Below, one piece after another: positions 18,622 to 31,228 of a stretch of 61,408 nucleotides of DNA (its first letter is position 1; each line of letters opens with the position of its first letter). Origin of the DNA: an uncultured Caulobacter sp. (GTDB lineage: Bacteria; Pseudomonadota; Alphaproteobacteria; Caulobacterales; Caulobacteraceae); assembly GCF_947036865.1 (NCBI RefSeq), contig NZ_CAMQSF010000021.1:1-61408 (forward strand). Reading direction: 5' to 3'. A program made the translations under genes and the position numbers. Under the pieces are notes generated by a model. It searched no databases and was not told the DNA's origin. It saw nothing but the letters and a program-made list of their open reading frames with translations.

Positions 18622-19938
18622 TTAGGTTGGCCAGGTCTCCGGACTCATCGCCAGCACCTCGCCGGCCAGGTACAGCGAGCCGCAGATCAGCACGTGCGGC
18701 GTCGGCTCCAGCTGAAGGGCGCGCTCCAGGGCCTGTTCGACGCCAGCGCAGGCCGTCGCGCGCAGGCCAGCCAGTTCGGCGGCGGCTGCGGTCTCGGCGG
18801 CGCTGGCGGCGGCGTGGCCTTCGAAGGTCACGGTGAAGACCTTGGCCGCCACCTCGCGGAACGGCGCGAAGAAGCCGGTAGCGTCCTTGTTGGCCAGGAG
18901 GCCCGCGATCAGCGCCACCGGCCGGCCATCCCTCGCCGCCAGCTCGGCCAGGGCCCGCGACACCGCGCGGCCGGCGTGCGGATTATGGCCGCCGTCCAGC
19001 CAGAGGTCGGCGCCGGCGGCCTTGGCGCGCTCGGCCAAGGGCCCTGCGGTCAGGCGCTGGAAGCGCGCGGGCCAGACGGCGCTGGCGATCCCCCGCCCCA
19101 TGGCCGCCTCGTCGATGCGCCGATCACCCAGCGCCAGCAACGCCGCGACCGCGAGGCCGGCATTGGCGAACTGGTGCTCGCCCGGCAGCGAAGGAGCCGG
19201 CAGGTCCAGCAGGCGATCCTGGGTCTGCACCAGCAGCCGGCCGCGCTCGCTCCAGGCGTCGAAGTCGCGGCCCATCAGGGTCAGCGCGACGCCGGCCAGG
19301 GCGGCCGTGGTCTCCAGCACGTCCTCGGCGTCGCCGTGCTGGCGGGCCGAAACGACGGGCGATTCCGGCTTGATGATCCCGGCCTTCTCGACGGCGATCT
19401 TGGCGATGGTGTCGCCGAGGAACTCGCGATGGTCGATGTCGATCGGGGCGATGACGCTGACCGCCGGCTTGGCGATGACATTGGTGGCGTCCAGCAGGCC
19501 ACCCAGCCCGACCTCGAGGATACAGAGATCGGCGGGGATCTCCGCGAAGGCGACGAAGGCCGCCGCCGTGGTGATCTCGAAAAAGGTGATCGGCAGGCCG
19601 GCGTTGGCGCGCTCCACGCGATCAAGAACGTCGGCCAGATGGTCGTCGGTGATCAGCGTCCCCGCCAGGCGAATGCGCTCGGCGAACCGCACCAGATGCG
19701 GCGAGGTGAAGACGTGGACCTTCAGACCCGCCGCCTCGGCCATGGCGCGCAGATAGGCGACGGTCGAGCCCTTGCCGTTGGTGCCCGCCACGTGGATCAC
19801 CGGCGGCAGGCGGTCCTGCGGATCGCCCAGGGCGGCGCAGAGCCGCCGCATCCGATCCAGCGACAGGTCGATCAGCTTGGGATGCAGCGCCTTCAGCCGC
19901 TCCAGGGCGGCGTCGTGGGCGCGGAGGTGCTCGGTCAT
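18622..19938 (-). CDS. folC: Bifunctional dihydrofolate synthase / folylpolyglutamate synthase
   Basis: A 438-residue ATP-dependent ligase that adds glutamate to dihydropteroate and to folates. The Mur-ligase-like P-loop HVAGTNGKGST (about residue 50), the SPHLVRFAERI segment and the DGGHNPHA motif in the C-terminal domain are present. The ATG at 19938 gives MTEHLRAHDA; the 16-residue upstream extension passes through repeat sequence and is rejected. It is the last gene of the usg-trpFBA-accD-folC series on the minus strand. Confidence 0.95.
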   Translation of the reverse strand: MTEHLRAHDAALERLKALHPKLIDLSLDRMRRLCAALGDPQDRLPPVIHVAGTNGKGSTVAYLRAMAEAAGLKVHVFTSPHLVRFAERIRLAGTLITDDHLADVLDRVERANAGLPITFFEITTAAAFVAFAEIPADLCILEVGLGGLLDATNVIAKPAVSVIAPIDIDHREFLGDTIAKIAVEKAGIIKPESPVVSARQHGDAEDVLETTAALAGVALTLMGRDFDAWSERGRLLVQTQDRLLDLPAPSLPGEHQFANAGLAVAALLALGDRRIDEAAMGRGIASAVWPARFQRLTAGPLAERAKAAGADLWLDGGHNPHAGRAVSRALAELAARDGRPVALIAGLLANKDATGFFAPFREVAAKVFTVTFEGHAAASAAETAAAAELAGLRATACAGVEQALERALQLEPTPHVLICGSLYLAGEVLAMSPETWPT

Positions 19939-19957
19939 GTGGGCGAAGGCCCCCTCC

Positions 19958-19997
19958 ACCGCCGTCCGGCGGTCTCCCTCCCCCAAGGAGGGGGAGG
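19958..19997. repeat. Hairpin repeat between accD and folC
   Basis: Two adjacent hairpins, ACCGCC-GTCC-GGCGGT (19958-19973) and CCTCCCCC/GGGGGAGG (19977-19984, 19990-19997), lie in the 71-base gap. The second is the same motif as in the addB-addA and trpB-trpA elements, so this may be a shortened copy. Confidence 0.7.
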
Positions 19998-20009
19998 AAG
20001 GCTTTCGTC

Positions 20010-20936
20010 TCAGGCCGCCTTGCGGGCGCGGCCCATCATCAGGGTGCCCAGGATCGAGCCCAGCACCTGCGGCAGCTCCTTGCGGTGCGTGACGCGGTCG
20101 ACCATGCCCTTCTCGACCAGATATTCCGAGCGCTGGAAGCCCGGCGGCAGGGTCTCGCGGATGGTCTGCTCAATGACGCGCGGACCGGCGAAGCCGATCA
20201 GGGCGCCTGGCTCGGCCAGGTGGATGTCGCCGAGCATGGCGTAGGAGGCGGTGACCCCGCCGGTGGTCGGGTCGGTCAGGACCACGACGTAGGGCAGGGC
20301 CGCGTCCTTCAGTTCGTTGATGGCCAGGGTCGTGCGGGCCATCTGCATCAGCGACAGCGCGCCCTCCTGCATGCGCGCGCCGCCGGCGGCGGTGAAGGCG
20401 ATCAGCGGGGCTTCACGCTCGAGCGCGGCCTTGGCGGCGGCGATGAAGCCCTCGCCGGCGGCCATGCCCAGCGATCCGCCCATGAAGGCGAAGTCCTGCA
20501 CCAGCACCACGGCCGGAACGCCGCCGACCTTGCCATGGGCGATGGCCATGGCGTCCGGCTCGCCGGTGGCCTTGCGGGCGGCGGCCAGCCGGTCCTTGTA
20601 GGGCTTGCCGTCCGAGAACTTCAGCGGGTCCTCGACCACGGCCGGCGTCGGCAGAGCCTCGTACTGGCCCTCGTCGAAGGTGAACTTGAAGCGGTTCTCC
20701 GGCCCGATCCGCATGTGGCGACCGGCCGGCGTGACCCACAGGGCCGCCTCCAGGTCGGCGCGGAAGATCATCTCGCCCGTGTCGGGGCACTTGATCCACA
20801 GGTTCTCGGGCGTCTCGCGCTTGGCGAAGGCGCCGCGTACGCCCGGGGCGATCCGCGACAGCCAGCCGCCGCGGCGGCCCTCGGCCGGAGCCTTCTTGTC
20901 GCCCTTCTTCGGGTCCTGGGGTTCAGCCATAGCCAT
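20010..20936 (-). CDS. accD: Acetyl-CoA carboxylase carboxyltransferase subunit beta
   Basis: The beta subunit of the carboxyltransferase that transfers CO2 from biotin to acetyl-CoA in fatty acid synthesis. At 308 residues, the crotonase-like core is clear: AFTAAGGARMQEGALSLMQM and VLTDPTTGGVTASYAMLGD. The N-terminal zinc-ribbon region is present by position (WIKCPDTGEMIFRADLE, then VTPAGRHMR) but keeps only one of the four Cys ligands known from E. coli AccD, as I recall for other alphaproteobacteria. Start is ATG 20936 or 20930. It follows trpA by 12 bases; linkage to trp genes is characteristic of Caulobacter. Confidence 0.96.
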   Translation of the reverse strand: MAMAEPQDPKKGDKKAPAEGRRGGWLSRIAPGVRGAFAKRETPENLWIKCPDTGEMIFRADLEAALWVTPAGRHMRIGPENRFKFTFDEGQYEALPTPAVVEDPLKFSDGKPYKDRLAAARKATGEPDAMAIAHGKVGGVPAVVLVQDFAFMGGSLGMAAGEGFIAAAKAALEREAPLIAFTAAGGARMQEGALSLMQMARTTLAINELKDAALPYVVVLTDPTTGGVTASYAMLGDIHLAEPGALIGFAGPRVIEQTIRETLPPGFQRSEYLVEKGMVDRVTHRKELPQVLGSILGTLMMGRARKAA

Positions 20937-20948
20937 AGCCTTAAAGCC

Positions 20949-21776
20949 TCACTTCGTCCCGACTCGCGCCGATCGCACAGCCTTAGCCAGCGCCGACGCC
21001 TTGAGAAGAACCTTCTCGGTCACGTTTTCGTTCAACTGGGCCGCCGCCTCGATTTCATCCACCAACGCCGAGCCCACCACGGCGGCGTCGGCGATGCGGG
21101 CCACGGCCGCGGCCTGGTCGGGCGTGCGGATGCCGAAGCCGACAGCGACCGGCAGGCCCGAGGCCTTGCGCAGGCGCTCGACGGCGGGCGCGACCTCGGC
21201 CGCGTCGGCCGACTTGACGCCCGTCACCCCGGCGACCGAGACATAATAGACAAAGCCCGAGGTGCGGCGCAGCACCGCCGGCAGGCGCGCGTCGTCGGTG
21301 GTCGGCGCGGCCAGGCGGATCAGGGCGATCCCCTCGGCTTCCAGAGCGTCCGACAGCGGGTCGGCCTCTTCCGGCGGGCAATCGACGATGATCAGCCCGT
21401 CGACCCCGGCGGCGGCGGCCTCGGCGGCGAAGACCTCGAAGCCCTTGTGCAGCACCGGGTTCAGATAACCCATCAGGATGATCGGCGTATCCTGGTCGCT
21501 CTCGCGGAAGGCGGCCACGAGGTCCAGCGTCCCCCGCAGGGTCATGCCCGACTTCAGGCCCCGCTGGGCGGCGCGCTGGATGGTCGGCCCCTCGGCCATC
21601 GGGTCGGAGAACGGAAAACCCAGCTCGATCAGATCGGCGCCGGCGGCGGGCAGGCCCTTGAGCACGTCGAAGGTCGTGGCCGCGTCAGGGTCGCCGGCCA
21701 TCACATAGGTCACGAAGGCGGCGCGGTTCTCGGCCTTCAGCGCCGAAAAGCGGCGGTCGATACGGTCTTTGGTCAT
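20949..21776 (-). CDS. trpA: Tryptophan synthase alpha chain
   Basis: A 275-residue TIM-barrel subunit that cleaves indole-3-glycerol phosphate. ELGFPFSDPMAEGPTIQRA carries the catalytic Glu, and GLIIVDCPPEEAD and YYVSVAGVTG carry the second acid and phosphate-site residues. It is separated from trpB by a 160-base gap filled with an inverted-repeat element, an unusual spacing for a trpBA pair, which normally abuts or overlaps. Confidence 0.97.
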   Translation of the reverse strand: MTKDRIDRRFSALKAENRAAFVTYVMAGDPDAATTFDVLKGLPAAGADLIELGFPFSDPMAEGPTIQRAAQRGLKSGMTLRGTLDLVAAFRESDQDTPIILMGYLNPVLHKGFEVFAAEAAAAGVDGLIIVDCPPEEADPLSDALEAEGIALIRLAAPTTDDARLPAVLRRTSGFVYYVSVAGVTGVKSADAAEVAPAVERLRKASGLPVAVGFGIRTPDQAAAVARIADAAVVGSALVDEIEAAAQLNENVTEKVLLKASALAKAVRSARVGTK

Positions 21777-21794
21777 GAATTCGCGTTCCCCGAG

Positions 21795-21917
21795 CCCTCC
21801 CCCTTGATGGGGGAGGGTTGGGTGGGGGTGATGCAGTCGTCAACGCCGCACAGGCTCGCCGGTCGACGTCGTGCGAGCACCCCCATCCCCGACCCTTCCC
21901 CCATCGAGGGGGAAGGG
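21795..21917. repeat. 123-bp inverted-repeat element between trpB and trpA
   Basis: Terminal arms of 36 and 40 bases (21795-21830 and 21878-21917) are near-complementary inverted copies. Each is itself a hairpin of the CCCTCCCCC/GGGGGAGGG type followed by a GGGTGGGGGTG-like tail. The overall form is that of a small non-autonomous palindromic element, but I see no flanking duplication that I can assert. Confidence 0.8.
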
Positions 21918-21936
21918 AGCTTAAAAACGTCACCGA

Positions 21937-23157
<1,221 letters not shown>

Positions 23158-23170
23158 GAGCTCTCCAGCC

Positions 23171-23812
23171 TCAAGCGCGTTTGACGGCGTCCAGGAACGC
23201 CGTGATCAGAGCGGGGTCCTTTAGGCCGGGACCACGCTCCACGCCAGAGGAAACGTCCACGAGGGGCGCGCCGGACACGTTGATCGCCTCGACGACGTTC
23301 CAGGGATCGAGGCCCCCGGCCAGGAAATGCGGGCGGGCGAACCGCCGTCCCGACAGCAGCCCCCAGTCGAAGCGCGCGCCGGTGCCGCCAGGCAGGGCCG
23401 AACCCTCGACGGGCTTGGCGTCGAACATCAGGTGCTCGACGACGGGCTCGAAGGCGGCGGCCTGGTCGACATCGGCGGCGCTGGACACCGAAAAGGCCTT
23501 GATCACCCCCACCCCGGCGCGGGCGGCGATCTCGCGGACTCGCGAGGGCGTTTCGCGGCCGTGGACCTGGATCAGATCCGGCTTCATCGTGGCGACGAGG
23601 CGATCGATCAGGGCGTCGTCGGGATCGACCGTTACGGCGACGGTCTTCACGCCCCGGCCCCGCGCCGGCGCGACCAGGCGCGCGGCGGCCTCGGGCGTGA
23701 CGTTGCGCGGGCTCTTCTCGAAGAAGACGAAGCCCAGAAAAGCCGCGCCGCCGTCGAGGGCGGCCGCGACCGCCTCGGGCGTCAACAGTCCGCAGATCTT
23801 GGCCTTGGTCAT
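23171..23812 (-). CDS. trpF: Phosphoribosylanthranilate isomerase
   Basis: A 213-residue TIM-barrel isomerase of tryptophan synthesis. The N-terminal [11 protein letters not shown] contains the catalytic Cys, and the barrel repeats include [13 protein letters not shown] and [11 protein letters not shown]. The ATG at 23812 is preferred over a longer GTG/TTG start. It lies second in the operon, 49 bases after usg. Confidence 0.95.
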   Translation of the reverse strand: MTKAKICGLLTPEAVAAALDGGAAFLGFVFFEKSPRNVTPEAAARLVAPARGRGVKTVAVTVDPDDALIDRLVATMKPDLIQVHGRETPSRVREIAARAGVGVIKAFSVSSAADVDQAAAFEPVVEHLMFDAKPVEGSALPGGTGARFDWGLLSGRRFARPHFLAGGLDPWNVVEAINVSGAPLVDVSSGVERGPGLKDPALITAFLDAVKRA

Positions 23813-23861
23813 CGGCCGGGGAGTTACGGTCCCCAAGGCCCCGGCGCAACCCCAGCAATTC

Positions 23862-24131
23862 TCATTGCAGCGTGAAGACCCCGTTCACGACCCGCCATTC
23901 GCGCGGGTTAATCAGGCGGTTGTGGGCGACGCGCACCGAGTGCAGCACGCCATCCAGCTCCTTGGCCCAGAAATCGAGGAACCCCTTTAGGGTCGGGAAT
24001 TTCGGGGCCAGATCATACTCCTGCCAGACATAGAGCTGCAGCAGGTGGGGATGGTCGGGCATGTGGTAGTGGATCTCGGCCGTGGTCAGGCCGTAGCCCA
24101 TCATCTGCAGTTCGAACGCCTTACTCGCCAT
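23862..24131 (-). CDS. usg: Usg family protein of unknown function
   Basis: An 89-residue protein of the Usg family, named for lying upstream of trpF in Caulobacter. The conserved MGYGLTTAEIHYHMPDHP and LYVWQEYDLAPKFP stretches are seen. There is no signal peptide or membrane segment. A strong GGAGG precedes the ATG. It heads the operon, so its promoter lies in the ~300-base region up to the malic enzyme gene. Its biochemical role is not known. Confidence 0.93.
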   Translation of the reverse strand: MASKAFELQMMGYGLTTAEIHYHMPDHPHLLQLYVWQEYDLAPKFPTLKGFLDFWAKELDGVLHSVRVAHNRLINPREWRVVNGVFTLQ

Positions 24132-24235
24132 CGAATAACCTCCGACAAACGCGCCGATGACGGAACGTTTGACCGAGGCCGCGAGTCGCGCAAGCGCCGC
24201 GATGTCGCGGGCCAGGGACGCGCCAAGCTCTGCTG

Positions 24236-24294
24236 AAAAAGGCGGCCCTTCGCCCCGCTTCCGGGGAGACGTCGAAAGCGGGGCGCGCAAGGGC
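24236..24294 (-). terminator. Intrinsic terminator downstream of the malic enzyme gene
   Basis: Reading the minus strand, a two-part stem (AAGGGC and AAGCGGGGC at 24289-24294 and 24276-24284, pairing with 24245-24250 and 24252-24260) is followed by GCC and then TTTTT at 24240-24236. It lies past the maeB stop and before usg. Confidence 0.7.
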
Positions 24295-24327
24295 CGGCCG
24301 GCGCCGCAAGGGAAAGGCGCCGGCCGG
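24294..24327. repeat. GC-rich perfect palindrome between usg and maeB
   Basis: A 12-bp perfect stem, CCGGCCGGCGCC (24294-24305) with GGCGCCGGCCGG (24316-24327), closes a 10-base loop. It abuts the terminator hairpin. The rest of the 24132-24430 interval shows no gene and must hold the usg-trp promoter. Confidence 0.65.
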
Positions 24328-24430
24328 AGGGCTTTACGCACCGGCTTACTCTTGCCGGCTCGCGTCAGATGGGTAGTCGCTGATCCGTCGCTAGACGATG
24401 TGACGCCCTGTCGCGGAGGTTGCGGCCAAG

Positions 24431-26704
<2,274 letters not shown>

Positions 26705-26955
26705 CCGGCGTTTCCCATTCCTGCTGCGCAAGTCGATGAAGGGGCGCGCCGATCGATGCGAACGCGCCCTTATGTCCGGACACCGTAGCGACGGGAACGG
26801 ACGGTCACAACCACGCGCGGGCGGGAAAAGGCCCGCAAACGCTTGTTGGAATTGGCGTTGCGTCATGCTCGCCGGCCGACCGCCGACGCCGCCGAGGTTG
26901 ACCGCGCGGGGCGGATTGGGCGAATTGCGCGGGTAGGTTTCCCGTGGAGCGCGCC

Positions 26956-27729
26956 TTGTCCCAGCCCGTGAAGATCGCGATCGCCGGCGCGGCCGGCCGC
27001 ATGGGCCGGGCGGTGGCCGAGGCGCTGGAGGGCCGGTCCGACGCCGTCATCGCCGCCCGCTTCGACCGCCCCGGCGCCGAAGGCGAGGGCCTGGTCTCGC
27101 GGGAGGAGGCGCTTTCGCTGGCCGATGTCGTGATCGACTTCACCCTGCCGGAAGCCTCGGTCGACCTGGCCAAGACGGCGGCTTCGACCGGAGGTCCGGC
27201 CCTGGTCATCGGCTCGACCGGCTTTTCCGCCGAGCAGCTGGCGCGGATCGACGAAGCCGCCAAGACCATCGCCATCGTCCGCTCGGGCAACTATTCGCTG
27301 GGCGTCAACATGCTGATGGGCCTGGTGCGCCAGGCCGCCGCCGCCCTGCCGGCCTCGGACTGGGACATCGAGGTCTTCGAGGCCCACCACAAGCGCAAGA
27401 TCGACGCGCCCTCGGGCACCGCCCTGATGCTGGGCGAGGCCGCGGCGCGGGGGCGCGGCGTCGATCTCGCGGCGGTCGCCGACCGGGGTCGCGACGGCGT
27501 GACGGGGCCTCGCCAGGACGGCGCGATCGGCTTCTCGGTCGTGCGCGGCGGCGGGATCATCGGCGAGCACAGCGTGATCTTCGCCGGCGAGTCCGAGAGC
27601 CTGACCCTGTCGCATTCGGCCATCGACCGGGGCCTGTTCGCGCGCGGGGCCATCGCCGCCGCCGTCTGGGTGAAGGGCAAGCCGCCCGGTCTTTACGACA
27701 TGCAGGACGTGCTGGGATTTTCGAAGTAG
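26956..27729 (+). CDS. dapB: 4-hydroxy-tetrahydrodipicolinate reductase
   Basis: A 257-residue NAD(P)H reductase of the lysine/meso-diaminopimelate pathway. The dinucleotide fold is [12 protein letters not shown], the catalytic region is [16 protein letters not shown], and [16 protein letters not shown] is diagnostic. I favour the TTG at 26956 because GGAG lies six bases before it; a GTG at 26944 would add four residues. Confidence 0.95.
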   Translation: MSQPVKIAIAGAAGRMGRAVAEALEGRSDAVIAARFDRPGAEGEGLVSREEALSLADVVIDFTLPEASVDLAKTAASTGGPALVIGSTGFSAEQLARIDEAAKTIAIVRSGNYSLGVNMLMGLVRQAAAALPASDWDIEVFEAHHKRKIDAPSGTALMLGEAAARGRGVDLAAVADRGRDGVTGPRQDGAIGFSVVRGGGIIGEHSVIFAGESESLTLSHSAIDRGLFARGAIAAAVWVKGKPPGLYDMQDVLGFSK

Positions 27730-27782
27730 GAAACCAAAGCTTGGCCGGGGGGCTTCTTTAAGGATCTAGACCACGGGACCCG

Positions 27783-30700
27783 ATGGCCGAGCCTGCCCCC
27801 GCCCCCTCCTCGACACGCCGCGCCCGCCTGGTCGACCTCGGCCTCGAGGCGGTATCGCTGTCGATGCTGGCCTTCATCGCCACGGGTCTCGTCACGTGGT
27901 CCGGCCGGCGAGAGATCGGCCGCGACCTGGCCGAAGCCTGGCTGCGCGACCATGGCGTCGAGGCGGTCGTGGCGCTGGACGAGGTCGACGCCACCGGGTT
28001 TACGGGCAAGGTGCGCCTGGGTCCGCGCAACGCGCCGGTCTTCGCCGCCGACCGCTTGGAGGTCGCCTACGACCTCTCGACGCCCTGGGCCGGCGGCGCC
28101 TTCGGCTTTCGGACCCGCGCCGTGCGCCTCGTGCGGCCGCGCGTTCTGGCCAGCCTGGACGCCGAGGGCCGCCCGCGTTTCGGGGCCCTGCAGCCGCTGA
28201 TCGACCAGGCGCTGAAGGCGCCGCGTCGGCCCAACGTCCCAGGACCCGCGATCCTGATCGAAGACGGGCGCCTTGATCTGACGACGCCCGGCGGTCTGGC
28301 CCGGATCACCGGCGACGCCAGCCTCGACGACGGCCAGTTGCTGCGCTTCGATGGGCGGCTGGCGCCGCTGCGCTACGCGGCCTCCGACCTCGTCCTGGAC
28401 GGTCGAGGCGCCAGCGCCTCGGCGCGCAAGCGCGGGGACCGGCTGACGGTCGAGGCGATGCTGAGCATCGACAGCCTGGAGTCGCGCGCCGCGGACCTCA
28501 CGGACGCCACGGCCAAGCTGTCGGCCGACCTGCCCTATCCCGATCTGGCGACCCGACGCGCCAGCGGCCCGCTGGAGGCGCGGCTCAGCGTCCGCGCCGC
28601 CGACGGTCGCCTGAGCGACAACGGCGCCGAGGATCTGGCCGGCGATCTCGTCCTGACAGGCCGTGTCGACGGCGGCCCGGCGGCCTTCGCGTTCCTGGGC
28701 CGCGCGCGCGGCGCGTTGCGAAGCGGTCGGCTGTCGGCGCCGACCTTGGACGCGCGCGACGCGGGCCTGACCTTCGACGCGTCACGGATCGTCGTCGGCC
28801 GCCGGGAGGGTAGGACCACCGGCCGCGGCGCGGTGTCCGCCGAACTGCGCGCCGGCCAGGCCCTGGCGGCCGGGACCGCGACGCGCGACCTGACGGCCAG
28901 GGCCGCCTCGTCGAACCTGGCCTTGGTGCTGGCCCCCGACGGCGCGGCGCTGAACGGTCCCTTGGAGCTGAAGGCCGAGGCCGGACGCGCGGCGCGCGGC
29001 GCGCTGGCCTTGTCGGCGGCGAGGCTGAACGCGCGAGGCCGGATAGACCAGCGCCGGGGCGACCTGACCTTGGCGCTGGCCGGCGATCTCACGGGTCGCA
29101 GCGGCGTCTCGCGCCCGGACGCCGAGCGGCTGGCCGCCCGGATTCCGAATCCCGGCTACGCCAAGCCGCTGAGCGAGGCGCTTCGGACGTTCACGCTTTC
29201 GGCGCCGGCGATGGATTTGTCGGTCAAGAGCGGTCGAACCCGGCTCATGCTCGGCCGCGACGCTCGCGTCGTCGCCCCCAACGGCGCGTCGTTGACCGTC
29301 GCCGCGCCGGGGGGGCCGCTGCTGGACGCCGGACCGGAAGGCGCGCGCGGCGTGCTTCGAGCGGATCTGTCGGGCGGCGGCCTACCGAAGATCACGGCCA
29401 CGGCGCCAGGATGGCGCGCGGCCGGCGGCGTCGTGACCTCGCCGCTCGCCTTGCGGATCGAAGGGTTCGACCTCCCGCCGATCCGGGGCGTGAGCGGCGC
29501 GATAGACGGGCGGGCGCGATTCGCCGACGGACGGTTTGTCCTGACCACCGCGCGTTGCGTCCCGGTCACGGCCAAGACCTATGCGCTGGGCGAGAACCCG
29601 GTGACCGATCTCGCCGCCAGCCTTTGCCCGGCCAAGGCGCCGCTGGTCACGGCCAGCGCCGCCGGCTGGAGCGCCGCCCTGCGGTTCGAGGACGGGCAAG
29701 GGACCATGAGCGCGGCTCAGGCCAAGCTCCAGGGCGGCAAGGGCGAAGCGAGTCTGGGCGGATCCCATGGTTTCGAGCGCGCCATCGTGCGCATGGACAG
29801 CGGGGCGGTCGCCGACGCCGCGCCCCAGCGGCGGTTCAACCCCATCCTGGCCAAGGGCGCCCTCGCGCTCGCCGACGGCCTGTGGAGCGGGACCTTCCAG
29901 GCCGCCACGCCGGTCGGCGCGCCGCTGGGCGAAATCCGCCTGCGCCACGTCGTCGCCACCGGCCAGGGCCAAGCCGACATCGATGCCTCCAAACTGACCT
30001 TCGCTCCGGGCGGACTGCAGCCGGCGGACCTGACGCCGATGGCGGCCTTCGCCCGCGACGCCAAGGGGCCGGCCAGCTTCGCCGGCGTCTTCGCCTGGGA
30101 CAAGCAAGGCGTGACCAGTCGCGGCCGGCTGGTGGCCGACCGCATCGACTTCACCAGTCCGATCGGCTTCGTGGCCACGCTGGACGGCGCGATCGACTTC
30201 GACGGTCTGGCGCCGCTCAGCACACGGCCCGGCCAGAGCCTGCGCGTCGTGAAGATCGACTCGCTGGTGCCGCTGACCGGAGTCGAGTCGGTGTTCCAAC
30301 TCGGGGCCGATGTCCTGCACGTGTCGAAGGCCACCTTCGAGGCCGCCAAGGGTCGGGTGTCGATCGAGCCGATCGACGTGCCGCTGGGCGTCGACAAGAC
30401 GATCAGCGGCGCGATCGTCATCCAGCACCTGGATCTGGGCGAGCTGATCGCCGCCTCCTCGGTGGCTGATAAGGTCAAGCTGGACGCCATCGTCGATGGT
30501 CGCCTGCCGTTCACCTTCGGACCGGAGGGCCTGCGCTTCCACGAGGGCCGGATCAGCGCCGTCCAGGCCGGTCGGGTCGAGATCGCCCGCACGGCCCTGA
30601 CGGGCGTCGCCGCCAGTCCCGCCGACAGCCCGGGCGCGCCGCCCAAGCCGCCGGCCCAGGTCAACGCCATTCAGGACTTCGCCTACCAGGCGATGGAGAA

Positions 30701-30998
30701 CCTGGCGTTCGATCAGCTGGAGGCCGGGGTCAACAGCACCGACCAGGGGCGCCTGTCGATCCTGTTCCACATCAAGGGTCGGCACGATCCCAAGGTGGCC
30801 GAGAAGGCTCGCGTCGGCATCCTCGACCTGCTGCGCGGCCGCGCCTTCAACAAGCGCATCGCCCTGCCGGCCAAGACGCCCGTGGACCTGACCCTGGACG
30901 CGTCGCTGAACTTCGACGAGCTTCTGGCGGCCTGGCGGCGGACCTTCGCCGTCGATCAGGCGGCGGCCAAGACCCGTTCAGGTCCGGTTCAACCGTGA
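27783..30998 (+). CDS. ydbH: YdbH-family AsmA-like intermembrane lipid transport protein
   Basis: A 1071-residue protein with one N-terminal membrane helix (about residues 20-40) and a very long, beta-rich periplasmic body made of repeated AsmA/TamB-like strands. The C-terminal segment with DLTLDASLNFDELL is typical of the family's end. In E. coli YdbH is one of the AsmA-like proteins proposed to move phospholipids to the outer membrane. The identification rests heavily on the next two genes being YnbE- and YdbL-like, which is the E. coli order. It starts 53 bases after dapB with no terminator between. Confidence 0.85.
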   Translation: MAEPAPAPSSTRRARLVDLGLEAVSLSMLAFIATGLVTWSGRREIGRDLAEAWLRDHGVEAVVALDEVDATGFTGKVRLGPRNAPVFAADRLEVAYDLSTPWAGGAFGFRTRAVRLVRPRVLASLDAEGRPRFGALQPLIDQALKAPRRPNVPGPAILIEDGRLDLTTPGGLARITGDASLDDGQLLRFDGRLAPLRYAASDLVLDGRGASASARKRGDRLTVEAMLSIDSLESRAADLTDATAKLSADLPYPDLATRRASGPLEARLSVRAADGRLSDNGAEDLAGDLVLTGRVDGGPAAFAFLGRARGALRSGRLSAPTLDARDAGLTFDASRIVVGRREGRTTGRGAVSAELRAGQALAAGTATRDLTARAASSNLALVLAPDGAALNGPLELKAEAGRAARGALALSAARLNARGRIDQRRGDLTLALAGDLTGRSGVSRPDAERLAARIPNPGYAKPLSEALRTFTLSAPAMDLSVKSGRTRLMLGRDARVVAPNGASLTVAAPGGPLLDAGPEGARGVLRADLSGGGLPKITATAPGWRAAGGVVTSPLALRIEGFDLPPIRGVSGAIDGRARFADGRFVLTTARCVPVTAKTYALGENPVTDLAASLCPAKAPLVTASAAGWSAALRFEDGQGTMSAAQAKLQGGKGEASLGGSHGFERAIVRMDSGAVADAAPQRRFNPILAKGALALADGLWSGTFQAATPVGAPLGEIRLRHVVATGQGQADIDASKLTFAPGGLQPADLTPMAAFARDAKGPASFAGVFAWDKQGVTSRGRLVADRIDFTSPIGFVATLDGAIDFDGLAPLSTRPGQSLRVVKIDSLVPLTGVESVFQLGADVLHVSKATFEAAKGRVSIEPIDVPLGVDKTISGAIVIQHLDLGELIAASSVADKVKLDAIVDGRLPFTFGPEGLRFHEGRISAVQAGRVEIARTALTGVAASPADSPGAPPKPPAQVNAIQDFAYQAMENLAFDQLEAGVNSTDQGRLSILFHIKGRHDPKVAEKARVGILDLLRGRAFNKRIALPAKTPVDLTLDASLNFDELLAAWRRTFAVDQAAAKTRSGPVQP

Positions 30999-31033
30999 CC
31001 CGACATCCTGAGCAAGAACTGGAGACTTCACGC

Positions 31034-31213
31034 ATGACAAAGCGCGCCCTCTTGATGGCCCTGCTGGCGACCGGAGCGCTGGCCGCCTGCACGCCCACCG
31101 TTCGCGTGAAGGTCGACCCGATCAACATCTACGCCAAGCTGGACGCCGACGTGCGGGTGCGGCTGGACAAGGAAGTCCAGTCGCTGATCCAGCAGAACCC
31201 CAACCTGTTCTAA
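31034..31213 (+). CDS. ynbE: YnbE-family outer-membrane lipoprotein
   Basis: A 59-residue lipoprotein: signal peptide with lipobox LAAC (Cys about residue 20), then TPTVRVKVDPINIYAKLDAD and a conserved tail ending SLIQQNPNLF. In E. coli, YnbE sits in the outer membrane and is thought to complete the YdbH bridge. It begins 35 bases after ydbH and ends 15 bases before ydbL. Given its small size, the neighbours are what make the call firm. Confidence 0.88.
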   Translation: MTKRALLMALLATGALAACTPTVRVKVDPINIYAKLDADVRVRLDKEVQSLIQQNPNLF

Positions 31214-31228
31214 GCGAGGAGGACCGAC

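Noticed and set aside
24132..24430. trp leader peptide/attenuator upstream of usg
   Set aside because: I found no short frame with tandem Trp codons before usg; the hairpins lie nearer the maeB end and act as its terminator.
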